Assembly (NCBI RefSeq): GCF_017104645.1
Contig: NZ_JAAGPF010000011.1
Location: 1 to 51,502, forward strand
DNA from: Burkholderia sp. Ac-20379
GTDB taxonomy: Bacteria; Pseudomonadota; Gammaproteobacteria; Burkholderiales; Burkholderiaceae
Length of the DNA stretch: 51,502 bases
Reading direction: 5' to 3'
In this document: positions 38,049 to 47,036 of the stretch, in pieces
How the letters are laid out: each line of letters opens with the position of its first letter
Numbering within the stretch: the stretch's first letter is position 1
Translations under genes and position numbers: made by a program
Notes under the pieces: model-generated
Seen by the model: only the letters and a program-made list of their open reading frames with translations
Databases searched by the model: none
Told to the model about the DNA's origin: nothing

Positions 38049-40520
38049 TCAATATTTCTTGCGCGGGCGCGCCTTCTTGGCGGCCGATTTGGCCGGTGCG
38101 CCGCCCTTCTTCTTGGCGGCGGCACGCGGGCCATGCGCTTCCTTCGCGGCCGGCGCCGATGCTGCGGCCTCCGACTTCTGACGGCGCGACGGCGGCGGTG
38201 CATCGTCGTCGCTCGTGATGCCCGGCATGGCACGCACGCGTGCGCCGCCTCGCTCGCCGGCCGGCGCAGGGCCGGCCCCACGCACGGTTTTCACCGGCGT
38301 GTCGCGCACCAGACGGAAGTCGATCTTGCGCGCATCGAGATCGACGCGGCTGACCTGCACGCGCACGCGATCCGACAGGCGATAGCGAATGCCGGTGCGC
38401 TCGCCGCGCAGTTCGTTCTTGATCTCGTCGTACTGGAAGTAATCCGAGCCGAGCTCGGTCACGTGCACGAGACCTTCGATGAACAGCGTGTCGAGCTGCA
38501 CGAAGATGCCGAACGGCGTCACGCCGTTGACCATGCCGCCGTATTCCTCGCCGAGCTTGTCGCGCATGAAATAGCACTTGAGCCAGGCTTCGACGTCGCG
38601 CGAGGCTTCGTCGGCGCGCCGCTCGTTCGCCGAGCAGTGCAGGCCGAGTTCTTCCCAGATCGCGTCGTGGTTGCGCGTGCGATTGCGGGCGGTGTCGTCT
38701 TCCTTCTGCATCGCGCGGGCGCGCGGCGAGATGGCGGTGTTCAGCGTGACGCTGTCCGGCGCCTTCGGCAGGTACTTCTGGCCCGACAGGATCGCGTAGA
38801 TCGCGCGGTGCGTGAGCAGATCGGGATAACGGCGGATCGGGCTCGTGAAGTGCGCGTAGGCATCGTAGGCCAGACCGAAGTGACCGATGTTGTCGGGGCT
38901 GTAGACGGCCTGCTGCATCGAGCGCAGCAGCATCGGCTGCAGCATCTGCGCATCGGGCCGCTCGCGGATCTTCGCCATCAGCGCCGCGTAATCGCTCGCG
39001 TGCGGTTTCTCGCCGCCGCCGAGCGTGAGGCCCATGCCGCGCAGGAACGAGCGCAGGTTCTCGAGCTTCTCCGGCGTCGGGCCCGCGTGAATGCGGTACA
39101 GGCCCGGCTGCTTGTGGCGCTTCATGAAATCGGCCGCGCAGACGTTCGCGGCCAGCATGCATTCCTCGATCAGCTTGTGCGCGTCGTTGCGCTGACGCGG
39201 CAGGATCTGTTCGATCTTGCCCTGCGCATTGCAGACGATGTAGGTCTCGGTGGTGTCGAAATCGATCGCGCCGCGCTTCTGGCGCGCCGCGAACAGCGCC
39301 TTGAACACGCCGTACAGATCCTGCAGATGCGGCAGCAGATCGGCGCGGCGCGCCGCCTCCGGCCCCTTGGTGTTGCCGAGCACGGCCGCGACCTCGGTGT
39401 AGGTCAGGCGCGCCGCCGAGTGGATCACGGCCGGGTAGAACTGATAGCCCTTCACCTCGCCGCGCGCCGTGACGACCATGTCGCACACCAGCGTGCAGCG
39501 ATCGACCGCCGGGTTCAGCGAACACAGGCCGTTCGACAGCTTCTCGGGCAGCATCGGAATCACGCGGCGCGGGAAGTACACCGACGTGCTGCGCTGAAGC
39601 GCATCGACGTCGAGCGCTTCGCCCGGCTTCACGTAATGGGAGACGTCGGCGATCGCGACGATCAGGCGGTAGCCGTCGCCGCGGCCGACCTTCATCGGCT
39701 CGCAGTACACCGCGTCGTCGAAGTCGCGCGCATCCTCACCGTCGATCGTGACGAGCGGCACGTCGCGCAGATCCACGCGATAACGCAGGTCGATCGGACG
39801 CACCTTGTCGGGCAGCGCCGCAGCGGCCGCCATCGCGGCCGGGCTGAATTCGTGCGGCACGCCGTACTTGCGCACCGCGATCTCGATTTCCATGCCCGGA
39901 TCGTCGATATCGCCGAGCACTTCGGTCACGCGACCGAGCGGCTGGGAATGGCGGCTCGGGAAATCGGTCAGCTCGACCACCACCACCTGGCCGACCTTGG
40001 CCTTCTTGGTGTTCTGCGTGATCAGGATGTCGTGGCCGATGCGCTTGTCTTCGGGCGCGACGATCAATGCGCCGTTCTCGTTCAGCAGACGGCCGATCAC
40101 GCGCTTGTTGGCGCGATCGGTGACTTCCACCACGTGCCCTTCCGGGCGGCCGCGGCGGTCGTAACCGACGATGCGCGCCAGCACGCGATCGCCGTGCATG
40201 ACCTTCTGCATCTCGCCGCTCGGCAGGAACAGATCGTCCTGGCCGTCGTCGCGAATCAGGAAGCCATAGCCGTCGCGATGGCCCTGCACACGGCCGGCCA
40301 CGAAATTCGACGGATGGGTGAGTTGGTAATGCCCGTGCTTGTCGAGCCGGATCTGGCCGTCGCGTTCCATGGCGGCGACGCGCCGGAAGAAGCCCTCGCG
40401 CTCCTGGCGCTTGATCGACAGCGCCTCGGCGATGTCGTTCGCGACCAGCGGCGCATCGCTCGTGCGCAGCACGCCGAGAATTTCTTCACGGCTCGGAATG
40501 GGATACGGATACTTGCTCAA
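38049..40520 (-). CDS. rnr: ribonuclease R
   Basis: RNase R is a processive 3'-5' exonuclease that degrades structured RNA and takes part in trans-translation quality control. The 823-residue protein has, in order: an N-terminal winged helix (IPSREEILGVLRTSDAPLVA), cold-shock domains (GRVQGHRDGYGFLIRDDGQD), the RNB catalytic domain with Asp260, Asp266, Asp268 and Asp269 (DGEDARDFDDAVY), a C-terminal S1 domain (GMVNGVTPFGIFVQLD) and a long Lys/Ala/Arg-rich tail ending ARPRKKY. The lysine-rich tail is typical of RNase R and helps unwind RNA. Confidence 0.97.
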   Translation of the reverse strand: MSKYPYPIPSREEILGVLRTSDAPLVANDIAEALSIKRQEREGFFRRVAAMERDGQIRLDKHGHYQLTHPSNFVAGRVQGHRDGYGFLIRDDGQDDLFLPSGEMQKVMHGDRVLARIVGYDRRGRPEGHVVEVTDRANKRVIGRLLNENGALIVAPEDKRIGHDILITQNTKKAKVGQVVVVELTDFPSRHSQPLGRVTEVLGDIDDPGMEIEIAVRKYGVPHEFSPAAMAAAAALPDKVRPIDLRYRVDLRDVPLVTIDGEDARDFDDAVYCEPMKVGRGDGYRLIVAIADVSHYVKPGEALDVDALQRSTSVYFPRRVIPMLPEKLSNGLCSLNPAVDRCTLVCDMVVTARGEVKGYQFYPAVIHSAARLTYTEVAAVLGNTKGPEAARRADLLPHLQDLYGVFKALFAARQKRGAIDFDTTETYIVCNAQGKIEQILPRQRNDAHKLIEECMLAANVCAADFMKRHKQPGLYRIHAGPTPEKLENLRSFLRGMGLTLGGGEKPHASDYAALMAKIRERPDAQMLQPMLLRSMQQAVYSPDNIGHFGLAYDAYAHFTSPIRRYPDLLTHRAIYAILSGQKYLPKAPDSVTLNTAISPRARAMQKEDDTARNRTRNHDAIWEELGLHCSANERRADEASRDVEAWLKCYFMRDKLGEEYGGMVNGVTPFGIFVQLDTLFIEGLVHVTELGSDYFQYDEIKNELRGERTGIRYRLSDRVRVQVSRVDLDARKIDFRLVRDTPVKTVRGAGPAPAGERGGARVRAMPGITSDDDAPPPSRRQKSEAAASAPAAKEAHGPRAAAKKKGGAPAKSAAKKARPRKKY

Positions 40521-40684
40521 GGGCTTGTCGATGGTTGTTCTCGTTGCGTGGACTTACCTGTCCGGTTCGAACGATCGGACGCCAGGTTGCGGGCCATTCT
40601 ATCACCCGACACGGCACCAATTAATCGCAACGCGCCGCGCATCGGCCATGTGCCGGCCGTCGCGCGCGTCGATGCAAAAAGCTG

Positions 40685-40712
40685 TTGACACGATGCATCG
40701 ACCTGCTATGAT
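40685..40712 (+). promoter_or_regulatory. promoter of tRNA-Leu copy 1
   Basis: A perfect TTGACA (40685-40690), a 16-bp spacer and TATGAT (40707-40712) lie 31 bp upstream of the tRNA. Confidence 0.85.
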
Positions 40713-40743
40713 TGCGGTCTTGCTTGATGCAGAAGCAGCTTGT

Positions 40744-40830
40744 GCCCAGGTGGCGGAATTGGTAGACGCACTAGGTTCAGGTCCTAGCGGTGGCAACATC
40801 GTGGAGGTTCGAGTCCTCTCCTGGGCACCA
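40744..40830 (+). tRNA. tRNA-Leu (anticodon CAG), copy 1
   Basis: The 87-nt type II tRNA has acceptor GCCCAGG/CCTGGGC, anticodon loop TTCAGGT within CTAGG/CCTAG, a long variable arm (GGTGGCAACATCGT), T-arm GGTTCGAGTCC and an encoded CCA. It reads CUG and related Leu codons, the major Leu codon in this high-GC genome. The sequence is identical in all three copies. Confidence 0.97.
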
Positions 40831-40843
40831 CAAGTTTTAAAAA

Positions 40844-40868
40844 AAGCCGGCCTCGTGCCGGCTTTTTT
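40844..40868 (+). terminator. terminator of tRNA-Leu copy 1
   Basis: AAGCCGGC and GCCGGCTT pair around CTCGT and are followed by six Ts, 14 bp after the tRNA. Confidence 0.88.
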
Positions 40869-40897
40869 CATTTCCGCGCGCATCGCCCCATCGCGTC

Positions 40898-41269
40898 TCA
40901 ACTCTCCCCGTTCAGCACCGACAAGTCCGCATGCCCGTCGCATGTGATGCGCGCCACATAGGTTGCACGCATGCCGTCGTTGTCCGTGTGCCGCAGCAGG
41001 ATCGTCCAGATCTGGCTGTGCTCGTCCCAGATCGCGCCGGGCAACAGTTCGAACGTCTTGTCCACGTCCCCGCTCGACTTGAAGTAATTGACCAGCACCT
41101 GACGCTGCGAATCGACCGAGCCAGGCTGGCACGCACCGGCTGCCAATTGGTGACGATCCGAGAAATTCGACGCGAGCTGCATCGCGATCACCACGGCGGC
41201 GACCGTCGCGGCAACGGCGGCAACCCGCCTCGCGATCCTGAACGGACGGCGCTCAACAGCCTGTTCCAT
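40898..41269 (-). CDS. hypothetical membrane-anchored protein, 123 residues
   Basis: No named family is recognised. The protein starts MEQAVERRPFRIARRVAAVA and has one membrane helix (about residues 15-35, VAATVAAVVIAMQLA). The soluble part has a Cys pair (GACQPG and ITCDGH) and QRQVLVNYFKSSGDVDKTFE followed by WTILLRHTDNDGMRATYVAR. It is convergent with tRNA-Leu copy 1. GGGAG lies 6 nt before the ATG. The extracytoplasmic domain may carry a disulfide bond. Confidence 0.75.
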   Translation of the reverse strand: MEQAVERRPFRIARRVAAVAATVAAVVIAMQLASNFSDRHQLAAGACQPGSVDSQRQVLVNYFKSSGDVDKTFELLPGAIWDEHSQIWTILLRHTDNDGMRATYVARITCDGHADLSVLNGES

Positions 41270-41429
41270 GAAAGCTCCCGGAGAGGGCGCCGGGCACACG
41301 GCGGCGCGACCGACGCTTCGATGAACCGTCATCGAAACTTACGTGACGCACATGCCGACCGTCAACCCGGCCACCGGGTCGCCCCGGCATGACGGGGCCG
41401 CGTTCGCTTCGCCGCAGCCCCATGCACGC

Positions 41430-42497
41430 TCATGCATGCGCCAAACCCGCAAGATAACGCGTCAGCGCCGCCGACGACATATCGCGCGCCAGCCGCGCCG
41501 CCTGCCCCGCCCACATATTGCTGAAATCGGCGCATCCGGTTTTTTCCGTCACGGCGCGCAACGGCATCAGCGCGCCGCCCGCGGTCGGAAACGCCGGCGC
41601 CAGCTCGGACAACGGCCCCATCTCGCGCATCAACCGGTTGACGATGCCGCGCGCCGGGCGCCCCGTGAACAGGTTGGTCAGCGCCGTTTCGTCCTCGCCG
41701 GCCGTGCGCAGCGCATCGCGGTGGAACGCGCTGACCTTGGCCTCGGGCGTCAGCAGATAGGCCGTGCCGACCTGCGCCGCCGAGGCGCCGAGCGCGAACG
41801 CGGCCCGCACGCCGCGCGGGTCCGCAATGCCGCCGGCCGCAATCACGGGCACCGGCACGGCGTCGACGATCTGCGGCACCAGCGCCAGCGTGCCCACCTG
41901 CGTGCTCATCTCGCTCGACAGGAAATTGCCGCGATGGCCGCCCGCCTCGTAGCCCATCGCGATCACCGCATCCACGCCGCGCTCGGCCAGCCAGCGCGCC
42001 TCCTTGACGGTGGTGGCCGATGCGATCACGCGCGCGCCGGTGCGCTTCACGCGATCGAGCAGCCCCGGTTCGGGCAGCCCGAAATGGAAGCTGACGACTT
42101 CCGGGCGATATGTCTCGACCACCTCGCAGTAAGCCGCATTGAACGGCGCGCGATTCGACGACGGCGCCGGCGCGGCCGGATCGAGCCCGAGCTCGACGTA
42201 GTAACGCGCGAGCGCCGCCCGCCAGGCAGCCTTCCCGGCCGGGTCCGGCGCAGGATCCGCATGCACGAAGAAATTGACGTTGATCGGCTTGCGCGTGGCG
42301 CCGCGAATCTGCTCCAGCGCCGCCGTCGTCTGCTCGACCGACAGCATCGCGCACGGTAGCGAACCGAGCCCGCCCGCCTCGCTCACGGCGATCACCATCT
42401 CGGGCGTGGTCGCGCCCGCCATCGGCGCCTGGACGATCGGCAGCGCAATGCCGAACAGGTCGAGAATGCGGCGATCCTGCGCCGGGGCGTTGCTCAT
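41430..42497 (-). CDS. nitronate monooxygenase (2-nitropropane dioxygenase family)
   Basis: The 355-residue protein has the FMN-binding TIM-barrel of this family: FGIALPIVQAPMAGATTPEM, AVSEAGGLGSLPCAMLS, INVNFFVHADPAP, VDAVIAMGYEAGGHRGNFL with the catalytic His, and VIAAGGIADPRGVRAAFALG then ASAAQVGTAYLLTPEA. Such class I enzymes oxidise nitroalkanes such as propionate 3-nitronate, a plant toxin. The ATG at 42497 has GGAGGA upstream. It lies between two tRNA-Leu copies, in the opposite direction. Confidence 0.93.
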   Translation of the reverse strand: MSNAPAQDRRILDLFGIALPIVQAPMAGATTPEMVIAVSEAGGLGSLPCAMLSVEQTTAALEQIRGATRKPINVNFFVHADPAPDPAGKAAWRAALARYYVELGLDPAAPAPSSNRAPFNAAYCEVVETYRPEVVSFHFGLPEPGLLDRVKRTGARVIASATTVKEARWLAERGVDAVIAMGYEAGGHRGNFLSSEMSTQVGTLALVPQIVDAVPVPVIAAGGIADPRGVRAAFALGASAAQVGTAYLLTPEAKVSAFHRDALRTAGEDETALTNLFTGRPARGIVNRLMREMGPLSELAPAFPTAGGALMPLRAVTEKTGCADFSNMWAGQAARLARDMSSAALTRYLAGLAHA

Positions 42498-42590
42498 GAT
42501 TCGGTCCTCCATTCGGTGTGCGATCAATGGCGCGAACAGCCTGCGCGCCATCGTACCGCAGCGCGCACCCCAACCCGCAGCACAAAACTG

Positions 42591-42618
42591 TTGACACGCT
42601 GCTCTGGCACGCTATAAT
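42591..42618 (+). promoter_or_regulatory. promoter of tRNA-Leu copy 2
   Basis: TTGACA (42591-42596), a 16-bp spacer and TATAAT (42613-42618), both perfect. Confidence 0.88.
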
Positions 42619-42649
42619 TACGTTCTTGCTTGATGCAGAAGCAGCTTGT

Positions 42650-42736
42650 GCCCAGGTGGCGGAATTGGTAGACGCACTAGGTTCAGGTCCTAGCGGTGGC
42701 AACATCGTGGAGGTTCGAGTCCTCTCCTGGGCACCA
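42650..42736 (+). tRNA. tRNA-Leu (anticodon CAG), copy 2
   Basis: The 87-nt sequence is identical to copy 1, with its own promoter and terminator. Copy 3 starts 200 bp downstream. Confidence 0.97.
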
Positions 42737-42747
42737 CAAGTTTTGAA

Positions 42748-42772
42748 AAGCCGGCCTCGCGCCGGCTTTTTT
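42748..42772 (+). terminator. terminator of tRNA-Leu copy 2
   Basis: AAGCCGGC/GCCGGCTT hairpin with loop CTCGC and a T run, 11 bp after the tRNA. Confidence 0.88.
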
Positions 42773-42877
42773 CATCGTCGTCGGGATGGCGCAGCATGTC
42801 CTCTCCTCCTCGCCGATGGCTGCAACAGCGTGAAGCATGATTCGATGACAGCAATGAGTTCTGTCCCGAAAAAAGAG

Positions 42878-42905
42878 TTGACAGGGTGGCCGGACCCTTT
42901 ATAAT
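42878..42905 (+). promoter_or_regulatory. promoter of tRNA-Leu copy 3
   Basis: TTGACA (42878-42883), a 16-bp spacer and TATAAT (42900-42905), both perfect. Confidence 0.88.
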
Positions 42906-42936
42906 TGCGGTCTTGCTTGATGCAGAAGCAACTTGT

Positions 42937-43023
42937 GCCCAGGTGGCGGAATTGGTAGACGCACTAGGTTCAGGTCCTAGCGGTGGCAACATCGTGGAGG
43001 TTCGAGTCCTCTCCTGGGCACCA
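42937..43023 (+). tRNA. tRNA-Leu (anticodon CAG), copy 3
   Basis: The 87-nt sequence is identical to copies 1 and 2. The 5' leader TCTTGCTTGATGCAGAAGC and the trailing hairpin are also shared. Confidence 0.97.
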
Positions 43024-43035
43024 CAAGTTTTAAAA

Positions 43036-43060
43036 AAGCCGGCCTCGTGCCGGCTTTTTT
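43036..43060 (+). terminator. terminator of tRNA-Leu copy 3
   Basis: AAGCCGGC/GCCGGCTT hairpin, loop CTCGT and six Ts. It ends 40 bp before the convergent SulP gene. Confidence 0.88.
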
Positions 43061-43101
43061 CATTTCCGGGCCAACTTCATCCGGCCCACGCAACGCCCCG
43101 C

Positions 43102-44847
43102 TCACCCGAGCCGGGCCACTGCATCGTCCACGCTCAGCTCCGAAAGCGCCGCTTCCCGCAAACCGTCGTCGCATGCTCGCCGCAACACGGTCAGCACGTC
43201 CGGCTTCAATCGCACCAGCATGAGCCGCCAGCCGCGCGCATCGCATTCGGCGGCGAACGTCTTCAACGCCTCGATGGCCGTGCCGTCCAGATTCGGCGAT
43301 TCCTCCAGACTCAACACCACCACCTTCGCACCCGAGGCAACGGCAAGCTGACGAACCCGCCCCAGCACGCGCTCGGCATTCGCGAAGAACAACAGCCCCT
43401 CCGGCCGCACGATCAGCATGCCCGGCACGCGCGTGGCGTCCGGGTGGATCGCCACGTCGACGAAATCGCGGCTGTCGCGCAGGCGCCCCAACTCGCTGAG
43501 CTTCGGCTCGGACAGGCGGCGCACGGTCAGCAGCAGGCTCGCGGCAATCGACGCAAGCAAACCGTTCAGCACGCCGAGCACGAGCACCGCGAGAATCGCC
43601 GCGATCACGAGCAGGCGATCGCGATGCCAGCGCCAATATGGCCGGAACACGGCCGGGTGCAGCGAGTGGCTGACCGCGAAGATCACGATCGCGGCCAGCA
43701 CCGGCTCGGGCGTGCGCGCCAGTTGCGGCAGCAGCAGCCAGACGATCAGCCCGATCACGACGGCCGCGCAGGCGCCCGCCAGCCGGCTTTGCGCACCGGC
43801 CGCCTCGTTGGCGGAGCTGGCCGAATAGCCGGCGCCAACCGGCATGCCGTGCAACAACCCCGAGATCAGGTTCGCGCAACCCAGCGCCATGAGATCGCGA
43901 TTCGGCGACACGGTGTCGCCGTGCTTGAGCGCGAAGCTGCGGATCGAGCCGTACGACTCGGCGTACAGGATCAGCATCAGCGCGACGCCCAACTCAACCG
44001 TTTGACTCCATGCGGCGCGATCGAGCACGGGCAGGCCGAACGTCACGTTCGCGAGATCGATGCGGCCGACCACGGCGATACCGTGCGCCGACCAATCGAT
44101 TCCGTAGCCGGCCGCGATGCCCAGCACGATCACGATCAGCGTGGCCGGCGCGCGCGAACGGCTGCCGAGCGCGAACAACACGACCAGTGCCACCGCCCCG
44201 AGCACCACGCTGGCGAAATTCGCATGCGGCAAGCCGCGCAGCAGATCGATGAAGACATGCGGCGTATCGCTGTGATGCACGGGCACGACGAGGATCTTCG
44301 GCAACTGTTTGATGACGATCGTCAGCGCCAGGCCGAACGTGAAGCCGCGCAGCACGGGCCGCGCGATGAAATCCGACATGCCGCCGAGCCGGGCCGCGCC
44401 GGCGATCAGGAACAGCACGCCGGTGGCGGCGACCATCGCGGCAGCCAGCGCCAGTTGCGCGGCCGGCGCCACGCCGGTTTCGGACAACACGGTGGCCGCC
44501 AGCACCGCGGCCGACGACGACGTGGACGACACGATCGCGAACCGGCTGCTGCCGAGCGCCGCGTACACCACCAGCCCCACCAGCAACGCGATCAACCCGG
44601 CCTGCGGCGGCAGATTCGCGAGCCCGGCATACGCCACCGCCTCCGGAATCAGCAGCCCGGCGATCGACAGCCCGGCCAGCGCATCGCGCCAGCTCCGCTC
44701 GCCGCGCGGCATGGCCGGCGCGCCGAGCGAGGCGAAATGCGACGCATCGCCCGGCGCCGCCTCGGGCACCGCAGGCGACGGCGTATTGGCCGGAAGGTTC
44801 GCCGCGGCCTCGGGCCGGGACGACGGTACCTGACGCTCGTCGCTCAT
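43102..44847 (-). CDS. SulP-family anion permease with STAS domain
   Basis: The 581-residue protein has a roughly 65-residue disordered N-terminus and the SulP membrane domain: LAGLSIAGLLIPEAVAYAGL, with ANLPPQAGLIALLVGLVVYA next, and GYSASSANEAAGAQSRLAGA. A cytoplasmic STAS domain follows (about residues 460-570: VPGMLIVRPEGLLFFANAER, VVVLSLEESPNLDGTAIEAL). SulP carriers move sulfate, bicarbonate or dicarboxylates; sulfate would suit the neighbourhood, but the substrate is not proven. Its ATG follows the ParB-like gene's stop by 1 nt (TGAGATG), so translation is probably coupled. Confidence 0.92.
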   Translation of the reverse strand: MSDERQVPSSRPEAAANLPANTPSPAVPEAAPGDASHFASLGAPAMPRGERSWRDALAGLSIAGLLIPEAVAYAGLANLPPQAGLIALLVGLVVYAALGSSRFAIVSSTSSSAAVLAATVLSETGVAPAAQLALAAAMVAATGVLFLIAGAARLGGMSDFIARPVLRGFTFGLALTIVIKQLPKILVVPVHHSDTPHVFIDLLRGLPHANFASVVLGAVALVVLFALGSRSRAPATLIVIVLGIAAGYGIDWSAHGIAVVGRIDLANVTFGLPVLDRAAWSQTVELGVALMLILYAESYGSIRSFALKHGDTVSPNRDLMALGCANLISGLLHGMPVGAGYSASSANEAAGAQSRLAGACAAVVIGLIVWLLLPQLARTPEPVLAAIVIFAVSHSLHPAVFRPYWRWHRDRLLVIAAILAVLVLGVLNGLLASIAASLLLTVRRLSEPKLSELGRLRDSRDFVDVAIHPDATRVPGMLIVRPEGLLFFANAERVLGRVRQLAVASGAKVVVLSLEESPNLDGTAIEALKTFAAECDARGWRLMLVRLKPDVLTVLRRACDDGLREAALSELSVDDAVARLG

Positions 44848-44848
44848 C

Positions 44849-45475
44849 TCAGGCCCGCGGCGTGTACACGCCGGACCAGCCCGGCAGATAGCGCGCGTCC
44901 TGCGCGTGCGCATGCTTGAGCGCTTCGTCGAGCGCCTTCGCGAAATGCTTGCGGATCCGCTGCACCGGGATCTTCGGGCGCAGATAGTCGGCCCACAGGA
45001 ATTCGCTGAACGGCGTGATGTCCTTCGCATAGCCGCCTGCCGTGCGCAATTCGCCGGCGAGGCTGCGATACGGATCGTCGCTGAGCCCGGTCAGCACGCC
45101 CGGCAGGCGGTCGTAGCCATGACGCGCGCCATCGGGGCCGAACGGATGCACCCACTGGTTGTGCTCCATCATCCGCCAGAAGATCGTGTCGTCGAGCCAG
45201 GACAGATCCTTCAGCAGCATCGCCTTCACGTCGCGCACGTCCTCCTCGAGCAGCGCGCGGCCCAGGTGATGGTGATCTACGATGTACAGCGCGTTGCCCG
45301 GCCCGAGCACGGCCGGGAACCAGTGCAGCTCGAGCGAGTCGCGCCGCGCCTTCTTGCCGAGCGACTGCCAGTGCTTGCGCTTCGCCTCGACCTCGCGAAA
45401 CCCGACGGTCATCTGGGTCGGCTTCAGCGCGTCGAGTTTGGCGGGAATCAGATGAACGTCGGTACCCAGCGCCAT
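44849..45475 (-). CDS. ParB-like nuclease-fold protein (ParBc_2 type)
   Basis: The 208-residue protein starts MALGTDVHLIPAKLDALKPT and has TQMTVGFREVEAKRKHWQSL, then VLGPGNALYIVDHHHLGRAL with the DHHH cluster typical of ParBc_2 proteins, and later FWRMMEHNQWVHPFGPDG. ParB-like folds can bind or cleave nucleotides or DNA, but members of this subgroup are uncharacterised and are not chromosome-partitioning ParB. GGAG is 8 nt upstream of the ATG at 45475. It is directly upstream of, and probably coupled to, the SulP permease. Confidence 0.8.
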   Translation of the reverse strand: MALGTDVHLIPAKLDALKPTQMTVGFREVEAKRKHWQSLGKKARRDSLELHWFPAVLGPGNALYIVDHHHLGRALLEEDVRDVKAMLLKDLSWLDDTIFWRMMEHNQWVHPFGPDGARHGYDRLPGVLTGLSDDPYRSLAGELRTAGGYAKDITPFSEFLWADYLRPKIPVQRIRKHFAKALDEALKHAHAQDARYLPGWSGVYTPRA

Positions 45476-45815
45476 GATCGGTCTCCAATAACGAATTCTC
45501 GCCACGATACCGCCGCACGCGCCGTTTGTGCGCGCGGCATTGTGAGCAATCGTGAATCGCCATCCGGAAATTTCGAATAATCATTGCAAATACCGAAATC
45601 ACATCCATTCGATTTCAATACGTTTCTTTCATTCAGCATTCCAATTCCGCGATCTTCGGATTTCAGTCGTTCATTTATCTAGGGATTAATCCGTAGCGCG
45701 GAATAAAACGGAACGCGATCGCAATTCCCCAGCGTACACTGAATAGCCGTCCGCGCGCCGCGCCAGCCGGGCGGCCGCGACAGCCATGGCGCTGACGACC
45801 AAGGAGGCCTGCCCC
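45476..45815. promoter_or_regulatory. divergent promoter region, ParB-like/SulP and MFS genes
   Basis: This 340-bp stretch is unusually AT-rich for the window, chiefly at 45550-45700, and must drive genes in both directions. A -10-like TACACT near 45735 could serve the MFS gene. No gene, repeat or recognisable operator is seen. Confidence 0.4.
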
Positions 45816-47036
45816 ATGAGTTGGACCCGGGAACAAAGAAACGTAACGATCGCCGCATATCTCGGCTGGACTCTCGACGCATTCGATTTCTTTCTGATGG
45901 TATTCGTATTGAAAGATATCGCGGCGGAATTCAATACGAAAATCCCGGCTGTCGCTGTCGCCATCACGCTGACGCTCGCCATGCGCCCGCTCGGCGCACT
46001 GATTTTCGGCCGGATCGCCGATCGCTTCGGCCGCCGTCCGACGCTGATGATCAATATCGCCTGTTATTCGTTTCTCGAACTGGCCTCCGGCTTCGCGCCG
46101 AGCCTGATGGCCCTGATCGTGCTGCGCGCCCTGTTCGGCATCGCGATGGGCGGCGAATGGGGCGTCGGCTCCGCGCTGACGATGGAAACCGTGCCGGCGA
46201 AATCGCGCGGCATCGTGTCCGGGCTGCTGCAGGCCGGCTACCCGAGCGGCTATCTGCTGGCCTCGATCGTGTTCGGCCTGTTCTACCAGTACATCGGCTG
46301 GCGCGGCATGTTCATGATCGGCGTGCTGCCGGCGCTGCTGGTCGTCTACGTGCGCGCGCAGGTGCCGGAATCGCCGGCCTGGAAGCAGATGGAGAAGCGC
46401 CCGCGCCCGAGCCTCGTGGCCACGCTCAAGCAGAACTGGAAGCTGTCGGTGTACGCCGTGGTGCTGATGACGGCGTTCAACTTCTTCTCGCACGGCACGC
46501 AGGATCTCTACCCGACGTTCCTGCGCGAACAGCATCACTTCGATCCGCACACGGTGTCGTGGATCACGATCGTGCTGAACATCGGCGCGATCGTCGGCGG
46601 CCTCGCGTTCGGTTCGATCTCCGAAAAGATCGGCCGCCGCCGCGCGATCTTCATCGCCGCGCTGATCGCGCTGCCGGTGCTGCCGCTGTGGGCGTTCTCG
46701 AGCGGCCCGCTCGCGCTCGCGGCCGGCGCGTTCCTGATGCAGATCTCGGTACAGGGCGCGTGGGGCGTGATCCCCGTGCATCTGAACGAAATCTCGCCCG
46801 ACGAAATTCGCGCGACGTTCCCCGGCTTCATCTATCAGCTCGGCAACCTGCTCGCGTCGGGCAACGCCGCGATGCAGGCGCAGATCGCGATCGACAACGG
46901 CAACAACTACGGCCACGCGCTGGCGCTGGTGGGCGGCATCGTGGCCGTGGTGATCGCCGTGCTGATCCTGTTCAGCCGCGAACGGCGCGGCATCGACATG
47001 ACGCAGAGCGCCGCCCAGGCCGCGGCAAGCCACTAG
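45816..47036 (+). CDS. MFS carrier of the sialate/lactate (SHS) type
   Basis: The 406-residue protein has about 12 membrane segments. The SHS-like start reads RNVTIAAYLGWTLDAFDFFL. Loop 2-3 motif GRIADRFGRRP matches the MFS signature, and the second-half copy is GSISEKIGRRRAIF. ALFGIAMGGEWGVGSALTME is typical of the NanT/Jen1 group of monocarboxylate or sialic acid carriers. The ATG at 45816 has AAGGAGG at 8 nt; an upstream ATG at 45786 is less likely. The substrate is unknown. Confidence 0.92.
   Translation: MSWTREQRNVTIAAYLGWTLDAFDFFLMVFVLKDIAAEFNTKIPAVAVAITLTLAMRPLGALIFGRIADRFGRRPTLMINIACYSFLELASGFAPSLMALIVLRALFGIAMGGEWGVGSALTMETVPAKSRGIVSGLLQAGYPSGYLLASIVFGLFYQYIGWRGMFMIGVLPALLVVYVRAQVPESPAWKQMEKRPRPSLVATLKQNWKLSVYAVVLMTAFNFFSHGTQDLYPTFLREQHHFDPHTVSWITIVLNIGAIVGGLAFGSISEKIGRRRAIFIAALIALPVLPLWAFSSGPLALAAGAFLMQISVQGAWGVIPVHLNEISPDEIRATFPGFIYQLGNLLASGNAAMQAQIAIDNGNNYGHALALVGGIVAVVIAVLILFSRERRGIDMTQSAAQAAASH

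Noticed and set aside
38133..40688. 851-codon plus-strand open frame
   Set aside because: It is antisense to rnr, which has full RNase R motifs; the plus frame has shadow composition.
41362..42705. 447-codon minus-strand frame suggesting a frameshifted oxygenase
   Set aside because: The nitronate monooxygenase is intact in its own frame (41430-42497); the other frame is a shadow that also runs through a tRNA gene.
40744..43023. Repeated units resembling a short repeat array
   Set aside because: The repeats are full tRNA-Leu genes with promoters and terminators, not CRISPR repeats; spacing is irregular.
44849..45475. Chromosome-partitioning ParB
   Set aside because: It lacks the ParB helix-turn-helix and partner parA; only the ParB-like nuclease fold of the ParBc_2 group is suggested.
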